Source: Polytrichum commune (taxonomy: Eukaryota > Streptophyta > Polytrichopsida > Polytrichales > Polytrichaceae). From it: a stretch of 64,000 nt of DNA. Position 1 is the first letter of the stretch. Each line of letters opens with the position of its first letter. This document shows, piece after piece, positions 21,695 through 31,417 of the stretch. The notes under the pieces were generated by a model. It made no database searches. It saw only the letters and a list, made by a program, of their open reading frames with translations, and was not told the origin of the DNA. The translations under genes were made by a program, and so were the position numbers. Location: NCBI GenBank assembly GCA_950295325.1, contig OX485807.1, positions 27,809,666 to 27,873,665 on the forward strand, read 5' to 3'.

Positions 21695-21965
21695 GTCGAC
21701 ACTAAATTTTGTATTTGTGGACATCAATTTTATTTGTCTTGCTCACTACTGAATGTAAACCACCCGTGAGGTCACCGCAGTTTCACCAACACTAAATGCA
21801 AACCTAACATTATTTGTCGCTCCTTGGAAATGTTTTTTGGCATTATAGATTCACAATGTTGCAAATATTGTCAGTTACCAAAGGACTATTCATCCAAATT
21901 TCCATCTTCCAAGACAATATTTTGTTTCAAAAATGTTAGGATGCATAATATACCAAACTTTGTTT
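21695..21965 (+). repeat. Dispersed repeat, copy 2
   Basis: Diverged partner of 16290-16548 (see there). Non-coding. Confidence 0.5.
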
Positions 21966-22372
21966 CCACGATTGGCATAAACTTCCTCCAAATTTCAATT
22001 ATCCATGACAATATTTGCAGTCTAATTCATAAGAGGTGTCCTTACAAAAGTTGCCATAATGACATAAAATATCATTTGACACTAAATGCAATCTTTGGTG
22101 TAGTAAATACACGATCCCCATAAGCTCTTGCTCAATCTATTTCAAGTGGATCCTATAAATCAGGTTTCGGACCTTTGATGCTAATTTCGGGATAAATTGT
22201 CGAAAGAGGGAAATCTCTATGTTATATTAGAATATACTGCGTTGGTAACGGGCCCAGCTCCAAGGGGCAGACATCTAGCCCTGGCATTCACCAAGTTGCG
22301 ATGTCTCACTCAAATTAGGTTAACTTGGATCACTTCTACTTTAAGTGGTGCACGGGGTTTCCAAGTGGCATA

Positions 22373-23539
22373 CAGTCCACCCTCTATAAATGTTAACCCT
22401 CGGGAGTGGATCAAAGTTAACATTTATAGAGGTGTTAACAATTAACAATTATAAAATTACTTTTTTGAGCAATATACAAATCTTAACATTTATAAATATA
22501 AGCAATTGTGAAGAGTCCTTGTGAGAGAATACCATTCATAAAATTGCAAACCCAATCAAAACTTTATACAATATCAAGTTTACAAATCACGGGTGAAGTA
22601 TGAATCAATGGTTCTTTGGTGAGATTCATCTGCATGCACAACTTGCAAATATTTCTCAATCTGCATCAACAAACCCACATACTTGGACACATCACATGAA
22701 CGTGATTCCATGTACCTTCTAATGGTACCAAAACTAGATTGCAAGTCACTATAAGACGGAATGGGTTCCACCTCACACTCCTCTCCCTCACAATCATCAT
22801 CTGAGACATTAGAAGTCCCACCAATACATTGTAACTAGATGTGTAGTTTTTATCATCCATATTATGGTTGTATTTCATTCATTAACATTTATAGAGTCAA
22901 ATTTACAAAGAAGGGAGTACCATTTTGTTAACAGTTAACACGTTTAACATTTATAGTGTGCAATATGTGGGGAGTAGAAGAAAGTTAACATCTAGAGAGG
23001 GTTAACACTTATAAGGGGCGGTTTACACTATGGACCATGAAGTCGTCCCACGTAAGAGGCCTATTTTGCGTGGGACGACTACATGGGACAACTTCCATGG
23101 TCCGAGTTACTAAAATATTAGTTTTCATGGTTCGTGGGCCCTTCACTAGGTGTAAACCGAATGTGGACCATGAAGAATGACCATGCACCAAAAAGTGGAG
23201 TCATTAACTAAGTTGGAAAAAAAATCATTAAAAAAATCCAAAAAAATCATTAAAACGGTATTTTTCTGACATGGGCCCTTGCTATTTTTCCTAGACCACC
23301 ACTTTTGCTTGTCCCAACGGAAAACCCGTTGGACCATGGCAGTGGATAGAGTAGGCTTAAAAAAACAAATTTGTGGACCTCAACCTCCGTGGTCACTCTG
23401 CCATTTTTTCCTTGGTGTAAACCCAAGTCGTCCCGGGACGACTTCAACGTCCAATCACATCGCTTAGACGGCCGTGGGACGACTTCATGGTCCATAGTGT
23501 AAACCGCCCCTAAGTGTAACATTTATAGAGGGTGGACTG
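22373..23539. mobile_element. pogo/Emigrant-like MITE (host of a nested MITE)
   Basis: Perfect inverted ends of 24 bp: CAGTCCACCCTCTATAAATG at 22373 and its reverse complement ending at 23539, flanked on both sides by TA (22371-22372 and 23540-23541), the target duplication of the Tc1/mariner/pogo group. The start CAGT...CCTCTATAAAT resembles the Emigrant/Lemi1 pogo-type ends known from Arabidopsis and Medicago (from memory). TTAACATTTATAGAG recurs as a subterminal motif. Without the 496-bp insert and its duplication it would be about 668 bp. No transposase. Confidence 0.8.
23015..23510. mobile_element. Harbinger-like MITE nested in the pogo-like MITE
   Basis: Ends are perfect inverted repeats of about 38 bp: GGGGCGGTTTACACTATGGA then CCATGAAGTCGTCCCACG at 23015, with the reverse complement ending at 23510. 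TAA at 23012-23014 and 23511-23513 is the target duplication. The interior repeats TGGGACGACT. It is 496 bp with no transposase. Confidence 0.85.
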
Positions 23540-23811
23540 TAGTTGATCCTGAAGTTGCACTTCAATTGAAATAAAGTATGTGCTTTGAATCATGAGAGCT
23601 CTTTGACTAAATAACCTTATTTAAAGTCAGATTGATTAAGCCCTGTACATTCCATGTCAACTTGTCATCTTTAAATAAACTTACGCGTTGCCTTGAACTA
23701 ACATTGGAATATTGGCATGTTCTATACATGTGAATGCCAGAACACCGAATGGGGAGAAGCGACAGCTGGTTACAAATGAACCGGTTGAGGTTGAGAAATA
23801 ACTGGTTGAAG

Positions 23812-24986
23812 TTCTGGACTTCAGGAAAATTGTCGATCATTTTAGAGGAATCTACGAAACATACCTCAAATTAATAAAGAAAAACCGAAAGATCACAACA
23901 TGTAACCGGTTGGACTTGGAAGCACTAGGACTTTGACCGATTGAGTCCAAAAACCTCCGGAGACACTATGCCGTAAATTCATCCCATGGGAAAATGAAAA
24001 AAAAAAAAACAAGAAAACTTCCATCATGGGCCGGTTCACAAGGGTCTCAAGTCCTAAGTCCCCGGTATGACATGGATGCCTTACATGGCAACACTTCGTA
24101 GATGTGAGGCTTGGGACTTGTGTTGAGAGTTGGGTCGAGGAAAGAAGTTGGACCCAACTCTCAACTCAAGTCCCGCAAATATTTTGCATGTAATAATCAA
24201 GAACATACTTCAATGATAATTAACCATATTTTAATGATTTCTCGAGGCTTAGAAGTTGGGACTTTGTCTCCATGCCGGGGCTTGCTAACATGAGTGGGAC
24301 TTGGGACTTGGTGTGAACCGGTCTTAAGGTTTTTGTTGTACATTGTTTTGTCTAATTAGTGCGGATTATCATTTGGAGAACTATGCATTACTATATATTA
24401 TATTTATTTGTTTATTTATATTTACTGAGTATGGTTTTTCACAAACGAGGTTATATCATGTTCTTGGGTGTGCATACTAACTACTACTGACATTATTTGG
24501 GTAAGAAGTGACACTCTCAGTAAAATGTTATAGCAGTGCATAGCTCAAAATAGTAAGCCGTACGGTAGAGTTGACTCCGGTGCCCCTACATACCTAATAT
24601 AGTCACTGCCCACTGATCCGAATTCTCCCAATGTCCATCTTGAAGATTGAAACGAAGATTCGGCATTAGAATATATATATAAATTCGGAATGGCCTGAAC
24701 TTACGGAGTTGCGTTACATCAGCGAGTCGTCACACCCTAATTTGTCCGACTAATTTAATGCATGCAAGCCTTCCTTAAATTTAGACGCAGTTCGGCAGTC
24801 TAAGCAGTTCTCGACGAGGTTCGCACTCCTCCGGCCCAGGAGGGTAGCAATTCTCGGAAGAAATCCTTGTATGGTCTTGTAGATCGATTCAGCGTAATGA
24901 CGAGGAGCAGAGGGGTTGTGTCCCTAATCGTGCTGCTGGTGGGCACAATATTGGTGGCTGATGATGTTGCGGTAGCCTTTGATCAT
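23812..24986 (+). repeat. Segmental duplication, copy 2, left part
   Basis: Matches 7775-8987, including MITE A (24027-24323), a shortened MITE B (24340-24570), the TATA region and the start of exon 1. Relative to copy 1 it lacks about 40 bp around the right end of MITE B. It continues at 30220 beyond the Copia insertion. Confidence 0.85.
24027..24323. mobile_element. MITE family A, copy 2
   Basis: Duplicated along with the locus; ends GGGCCGGTTCACA and TGTGAACCGGTC. The left TTA flank has changed to TCA. Confidence 0.6.
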
Positions 24987-25284
24987 TATTGTTACAATCT
25001 GCTTAAGTTAGGGTTTACTGCATTGTCCAGAACGATGAAGCTTCTAGACGTTTGTTCAGGAAGTATATTCTAGGAGCTTCGGAGGTTCTTAGTTTCTTCT
25101 AGGAACTTCGGGGGTAGGTTACTAGTTAGTTAATTAGTTGTTTACATTAGTATAAATAGGGATTCCTTTGGTGTAATTGATCACTGTAGCAAAAGACCAT
25201 TTGAGGGATGTAGGGTGCAGTAAAGAAGAGTTGAAGCACTGTGTGTGTAACTATGAATGTTTGTCTGGTTTCCTTGTCGCAATA
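24987..25284 (+). repeat. Copia 5' LTR
   Basis: 298 bp, with a TATA-type motif TATAAATAGG at about 25149 in the expected promoter position. Ends form the short inverted pair TATTG/CAATA. Confidence 0.95.
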
Positions 25285-25431
25285 GGTTATGGGCGCCACA
25301 CACCATCTACTGCGCGCAGATAGAGTAAAGTAAGTCCAGAAAACAGTTCTTTAGTTTCAAGTCAATTCTTGAATTATCAGAGGTCTTTTCAATTCTTTTC
25401 GTCAAGATCAAGAGGATAATCGTTACTTCCA

Positions 25432-26133
25432 ATGGACGCCAGTGCCATGTCAGACATCCGGGAGTCTAGCTTAGTCGATAAATACGATGGCAGCAACTTT
25501 CACTTATGGAAGATGCATTTGAGTTTCATTTTTCAATCTCGAGATCTTTTTCCTATCGTCAATGGTACTCTGAAGAAGGCTGCTCTTAGTACTGCTGCTG
25601 ATAAATTGCTCTGGGAGAAAAAAGACAAGCAAGCCATTGTAGCAATTCTGGCCACCCTTGATTCGCACCACAAGGCGGAGGTTATCAACTGCACCACTTC
25701 TCATGAAATGTGGATGCAGCTCCAAGCTTATCACGACCAGCACTCCGATGAGTGCATCATTGCGCTTCAAGAAAAGTATTACGGAAGCAAGCTTAGTGCT
25801 GATGAGTCTATTGCCGTTTTCATTACTTCCTTAAAGAAATTGGCGAAGCAATTGACCGATCTTGGTCAACCAATTTCTGATCAACAGCTAATAAGCAAAA
25901 TTAAGTGCGGTCTGCCCTCGGCGTATGATCCACTTCTTCTAGCTTGGGATAATCTTCCTGTTGCCGAGCAGACTCTTCTTTCTTTTCAAACACGGCTTGT
26001 CAAGTTTCAGCACAAACTCCGTGATCGTGCTTTGCTACCTGAGTCTTTGTTAGAACATGTGTTTTTCGCTCAAGGTTCTTTACCGGCAGTATCGAAGCCT
26101 AATTCCACTCAGACTGTCGAAAAAAAAACATGA
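25432..26133 (+). CDS. Copia gag (UBN2-type) reading frame
   Basis: The frame opens at ATG 25432 (MDASAMSDIRESSLVDKYDG) and runs 233 codons. The motif KYDGSNFHLWKMHLSFIFQ and later HDQHSDECIIALQEKYYGSK with SLKKLAKQLTDLGQ fit the retrotransposon gag (UBN2) family, which packages the RNA. The frame closes at TGA just after a run of nine A (about 26120-26128); the zinc knuckle CYKCGRRGHFGKEC (26174-26215) follows in a different frame. A one-base length change in the A run explains it: mutation, assembly error, or conceivably a programmed frameshift. Confidence 0.85.
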   Translation: MDASAMSDIRESSLVDKYDGSNFHLWKMHLSFIFQSRDLFPIVNGTLKKAALSTAADKLLWEKKDKQAIVAILATLDSHHKAEVINCTTSHEMWMQLQAYHDQHSDECIIALQEKYYGSKLSADESIAVFITSLKKLAKQLTDLGQPISDQQLISKIKCGLPSAYDPLLLAWDNLPVAEQTLLSFQTRLVKFQHKLRDRALLPESLLEHVFFAQGSLPAVSKPNSTQTVEKKT

Positions 26134-29100
26134 GCGCGCAGAACGGTTAGCCAGACAGAAGTGTAGATCTCGTTGTTATAAGTGTGGCAGGCGAGGCCAT
26201 TTTGGTAAAGAGTGTCCGCAGGACAGTGATTCCTCAACATCTGTTGAATCACCGAAGCGTCACAAGGCGCATAAGGGGGATTTTCGTTCTCTTCGCAAAA
26301 TCTCCTCTAAGGGGAAGCGTAGTCACGCTCACGTCACTGCAAGTGCCATATCTACACATTCAGACTCCTCTGAATACGTTTCCAGTGAAGCCTATTGTGC
26401 ACAGTCCAGTGAGCTTGATTCTTCACGAGAAATCGATTTTTCCTGGATTGCTGATTCCGGTGCTACTGAGCACATGTCCGACAAAAGGCAGTGGTTCACA
26501 AATTTTCATCCGGTTCAAGACAAATGTTGGAGTGTTTCTATTGCTGATGATCATCTTCTGTATGTACGAGGCGTTGGTGATATCACAGTGCATGCTACTA
26601 TCAATGGAGTAATCAGGCCATTCAAACTTCAAAATGTCTTGTATGTGCCTCATCTTCGGCGGAACCTGATTTCCATCAGCCGACTCACAGAGAAACACGT
26701 TGCCATCATTCATGTTCGAAATGAGTGCAAAATGATAACTCACGATGGTGCTGGCCGACTCCTCATGACTGGATCTCAAGCTGATGGTCTCTGGAAGCTT
26801 GATATCATTTCTGTCACTCCTTCCAGTGAAGCTAATCTTGCTTCTGTGGCTTCTCCGGGACATTCATCTCGATCTACCTTCAATCTTCACCGGTGGCACA
26901 CTCGCCTTGGTCATGCTAGTTTCCGGACGATCAGAGATATGAGTAGCCGGAAAACTGTTCTTGGTCTTCCTTCTTTCAGTAAGGCAAATCCTTTTGTTTG
27001 TACTGGTTGTGTTCATGGCAAAATACATCGCCGTCCCTTCCCTGTCAATCCCGAGCGGAAGCGTGTTCCTCTTCCAGGTCTTTTCTTCCACACTGATATG
27101 GTTGGTCCGCTTCAGGTTCCTTCCCTTGGCGGTCATTCCTACTTCATGACTTTTAAAGACGATCATAGTAGCTTTCGTTTTGTCTTTCTCCTGCCAGATC
27201 GAAAAGGTATTCTGTCTGTTTTCAAGAGTCTCTATAAACTCTCCAAGAAAGAAACTGGTCGATCTATGGTCAAACTTCGCACAGACAACGCGAAAGAATT
27301 TCTCTCCCGAGATTTTTAGGATTTCATCAAGCAAAAGGGCATTCGTCATGAACTCACAGCTCCTTACTCTCCAGAGCAAAATTCTGTGGTCGAAAGAGAT
27401 AATCGTACAGTAGTTGAGAGTGTCAGGAGCATGCTTTATCAAAAATCTCTTCCACTTGAATTCTGGGGTGAAGCTGTTAATACAGCAGTCTATGTCCTTA
27501 ACATAGTTGCTAGTCGGACTCTTAATGGTGAAACCCCCATTCACTAAGTGGTATGGCTACAAGCCAGATGTTAGTCATTTCAAAGAGTTCGGCAGTGTCT
27601 GTTATGCTCATGTCCCAAAGGAAGTTAGAGCAAAGCTTGATAGCAAGGCTCAGGAATGTTTATTCCTTGGTTACTGTCCGACTTCAAAGGCTTATCGATT
27701 ATGGTCAATGGCTAAACGGAGAATTATGCATTCTCGTGATGTGATTTTCGATGAGGACACATCTCCTAATTTTTCGTCTTCTATTATCAGGACCACTTCT
27801 CCTCCTGACTATTCTCTCATTCTTCCTGATGAATCTCATGACTCACTTACTCCTGTGTTCCCTGAATCATCTCAAAGTGTTCACAGTGAACCTGTCTCAG
27901 TGGGAGCCGGCGCTTCAAATGTTCCTGATGAGGTTGAGTCTAATTCGTTATCTGTCAGGGAATCAGTGGGAGTGTCTCCGTTGCTTTGTCGCTCTCTGTC
28001 ATTCTCAAGTAATGCTTCTCCGAGGTCTTCTAATAGTAGTCTCAATCCGTCGTCTCGTCCTGATTCTGATTTTTCTCCGGGAGCTTCTGAGTCTCCTCTT
28101 AGGTCATCATCAGTGGCTATGACTCCCTCTGAATCACCTGACCTTCTCAATCCTACTATTCGAACACGACCTCTTTCTGAGTTTTACTTGGATAATACAG
28201 CTGATTCTCATCCTGCTGTTGCTTCACAGTCATTTGTGGCTGCAGCTAAAGCAAAATCACCCCAACGTGTGTCTGTGCTACCATCTGAACCTCAAACGTT
28301 CAATCAAGCTTTGAAGTCAGAATATAAAGCAGAGTGGGAGAAAGCTATGTTGGAGGAAATTAATTCACTGCTTAAGAATGAAACATGGTCACTAGAGACT
28401 TTGCCACCAGGGCGTACTACTGTCAAGAACAAGTGGGTTTTTCGTATAAAAGTCAAATCAGACGGCACCATTGAGCGTTTCAAAGCTCGATTAGTGGCCA
28501 AAGGTTTTACTCAATCTCCTGGGATTGATTATACAGAGACTTTTGCTCCCACTGCCCGAGCTGAGAGCATCAGAATTCTTCTGTCAATTGCGGGTGCTGA
28601 CGGATTGATTCTTGTGCAGTTTGATATTAAAACTGCTTACCTCAATTCCACTATTCGTGAAATCATTTTCATGGATTTGCCTTTTGGCTTTGAAGAGTGG
28701 TTTCACAAACATTATCCTGAAAGTCGGGGCAAGGTGTGTCGAATTCTTAAAGGTCTTTATGGGTTGAAGCAGTCTGCTCGCAGCTGGAATTCTACTTTTT
28801 CTGCTTTTCTGAAAGCATATGATCTTCTTCAGAGTACTGCGGACCCTTGTGTCTTTGTCTCCACCACAACACCTCGTCTTGTCCTTGCTCTATGGGTGGA
28901 TGATGGCTTGGCAATGTGTAAAGATAAAGATCTTTTGACCAAGATGATTGCTCATCTTAAGACTGCATTCGAAGTCACTGTTGGTGATGCGGACGTTTAT
29001 GTGGGGATTCACATTACCAGGGATGTTGCTGCTCGGCGGATTTTCATTGATCAGCAACGATTTACAGAGACCATTCTTACCAAATATGGTTTTCAGGATG

Positions 29101-29888
29101 CGAACACAGTGACCACTCCCTGCGACCCTAATGTTTCCTTGAGTCATCCGTCTGCAGGGGACACTGATACCCCTATCCCTAATTTTCCATACCAAGAAAT
29201 TGTTGGATCCCTGCTTTATTTGGCTACTCATTCGCGTCCAGATATTGCTCATGCCGTCTTTGTAGTCGCGCAATATGCTAGCAATTTTCGAGAAATTCAT
29301 TGTACTGCCGTGAAGAGGATTCTAAAGTACTTACGGGGTACAACAGATTTTGCTCTCTGTTATTCATGGGATTCTCACGAACCTCATCTGCTTACAGCCT
29401 TCTCTGATGCTGACTATGCTGGTGATGTTAATGACCGCAAGAGTCGGAGTGGGAGTATTCTCTTTCTCAACAATGGCCCTGTACTTTGGCTCAGTCGGAA
29501 GCAACCATGTACAGCTTCCTCAACGACAGAATTAGAGTATGTTGCGGCTTCACTTACGAGCAAAGAAGTGGTGTGGGCAAGGTGTCTTCTTGCTGACATT
29601 GGTTTTTCCCAACCAAACCCTACTCCTCTCTATTTTGATAACCAATCTGCTATACGGCTTGTGCAAAATCCTGAGTTTCATAAGCGAACGAAACACATTG
29701 ATGTGTTATTTCATCTCATTCGAGAATTTCAAACTCGTGGCGAAATCTCTGTCTCCTACGTTCCTACCTGCCTTCAGTTGGCTGATATCCTCACCAAGGC
29801 TTTGACCTCAGAAAACTTTCACAAGCTGCGCTCCGCACTCAATCTTTCCACGAAAGTATTTCATCAAGTGGGAGAATTTGGCCATTAA
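26130..29888 (+). pseudogene. Copia pol polyprotein (protease, integrase, reverse transcriptase, RNase H), two internal breaks
   Basis: After the A-run shift the frame shows a zinc knuckle, protease (WIADSGATEHMSD, near 26441), the pre-integrase HTRLGHASF zinc motif, integrase (FHTDMVGPLQVPSLGGHSYF, LRTDNAKEF). A TAG at 27317-27319 interrupts integrase, the frame then continues (YSPEQNSVVERDNR, with the catalytic E), and a one-base change in a C run at about 27532-27538 moves it to the third frame, open to 29888. There lie WVFRIKVKSDG and RLVAKGFTQ, the reverse-transcriptase active site LWVDDGLAM (W in place of the usual Y), and RNase H (FSDADYAGD, SSTTELEYVAA). Two of the breaks are in homopolymers, so sequencing error should be excluded before calling the element dead. 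Confidence 0.9.
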
Positions 29889-29921
29889 TGCTTCAAAACG
29901 TTCTTGGACAATGAGTGGGAG

Positions 29922-30219
29922 TATTGTTACAATTTGCTTAAGTTAGGGTTTGCTGCATTGTCCAGAACGATGAAGCTTCTAGACGTTTGTTCAGGAAGTA
30001 TATTCTAGGAGCTTCGGAGGTTCTTAGTTTCTTCTAGGAACTTCGGGGGTAGGTTACTAGTTAGTTAATTAGTTGTTTACATTAGTATAAATAGGGATTC
30101 CTTTGGTGTAATTGATCACTGTAGCAAAAGACCATTTGAGGGATGTAGGGTGCAGTAAAGAAGAGTTGAAGCATTGTGTGTGTAACTATGAATGTTCGTC
30201 TGGTTTCCTTGTCGCAATA
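29922..30219 (+). repeat. Copia 3' LTR
   Basis: 298 bp, differing from the 5' LTR at four positions by my reading. Confidence 0.95.
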
Positions 30220-30838
30220 ATCATGCGCCGACCGTGGCAAGGAGCAGCCCGCAGCTAACTGCAACCAGTACGCTCGCAACGTCCACTTTGGCTGGTCATG
30301 ACAAGTCGGGCAATGAAGTGAGGGCGTTCTCAATACAGCCCACGGGGCCTAAATGGACCCCATGGAGGCCCCCAGTGGTGAATCTCAACTATTCTGTAGT
30401 CATTGGACCAGCCCAAGGAGCAGTCATGTCGAAGCCCATTCGGGTTCATCTCATCTGGTATGTCGATCGATCACTCTGCACCGACTTCATTGCAATCTAC
30501 ATGTCTCGGTTCTATATTAACTCTCGGCGCGACAATGCAAAGCTTACTGTGTGGACTGGAATCTGGATGAGAGATCGGTACACACTGGGTCGACGTCCTG
30601 GACAGTGGACAGATTAGACGATGAATTTGGATTCCTTGTGGAGATTGAGAATATGAGCTGATCATGCTGTTCGTGACGCTTGAATGAGCATGAATTTTCT
30701 CTGGAATGTGGATGACAGTACTCTCTGATAAGGTGTGGTGGGATTGCAGGTATGGGTCGTGGGGGGTGAAACCCAAGGCCACGATTCGCAAAGCCATCAC
30801 GTCACTGACTCCCCCCACGTCCACTGAAGACATGCCGG

Positions 30839-31417
30839 GAAACTGAAGTATGTGAGCATAGCTTAGAGAGCGGAGAGCGGAGAGCGGAGATTTTCAAATT
30901 TGTTGGGTAATTATAGGAGAAGTCATGCCTATTTCCGTGGATTTTAGTGATAGTTTGTCTTCAATTTGTCGGAAAGGCACCCCATTCCCGTGTAAATAAG
31001 AACCGAACTTTGTTCGGTGAACCAACCGAACCTATAGGCGTGGAAGATAGTGTTTGTTATCAAACATCTTATAGTCTAGGTTTCGAATACGTTTATATTA
31101 AATTAGGGCTTACGTCATCAATTGAAGCTTAACACAAACATTAAAGCGGTATGGAATGTGGCCAAGAGTTAAAGTTGAACACAAACATTCAAACCATTCA
31201 AAGTCACTCACAACCTTACCATCTCTCAAATACAACTAAAGAAGACAACCTTCAAAGTATACTCAACCTGTCCACCCGAACCTATCTAGAGAATGAAATC
31301 AAACACTAACGAACTTCAATGAGGGATTGAATAAGGTTTGCAAAAGCCACATAAAAATTCAAGAAATAAACTTATAAAGTAAAATCAATACAAACAAAAT
31401 GGAGGTCCGAGGCGTAG
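30839..31417. other. Non-coding spacer with a short GAGAGCG repeat
   Basis: A 7-bp unit (GAGAGCG) is repeated three times at about 30866-30890. ACCGAAC..TTTGTTCGGT near 31001-31019 is a small palindrome. No gene recognised. The 3' untranslated region of the minus-strand gene that ends at 31418 should lie here. Confidence 0.5.

Larger units (their letters stand above)
24987..30219 (+). mobile_element. Ty1/Copia LTR retrotransposon, 5233 bp, full length but with coding breaks
   Basis: Two 298-bp LTRs (24987-25284, 29922-30219) begin TATTG and end CAATA, flanked by a 5-bp duplication ATCAT (24982-24986, 30220-30224). I count 4 differences between the LTRs, all transitions (98.7 percent identity), so insertion is recent. 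Domain order gag, protease, integrase, reverse transcriptase, RNase H is that of Copia. A polypurine tract GAGTGGGAG (29913-29921) abuts the 3' LTR. The sequence after the 5' LTR (GGTTATGGGCGCC) does not match the usual initiator-tRNA-Met primer site TGGTATCAGAGC. Confidence 0.95.
24897..30838 (+). pseudogene. Truncated EXORDIUM-like gene, copy 2, interrupted by Copia
   Basis: Exon 1 begins at ATG 24897 and is split after the codons AFDH by the Copia element (24987-30219); it resumes at 30220/30225 and ends at the donor after 30457. Exon 2 starts at 30750 after a canonical TTGCAG acceptor, then homology stops at about 30838, after TEDMP. The rest of the EXORDIUM domain, the HE motif exon and the CUB exon are absent here. 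It cannot make the full product. It is useful as an outgroup: it shows the ancestral acceptor of exon 2 that copy 1 has lost, and the single ATCAT that became the target duplication. Confidence 0.85.

Noticed and set aside
26864-27544. 226-codon minus-strand frame in the Copia element
   Set aside because: Lies opposite integrase; composition and lack of motifs fit an antisense shadow.
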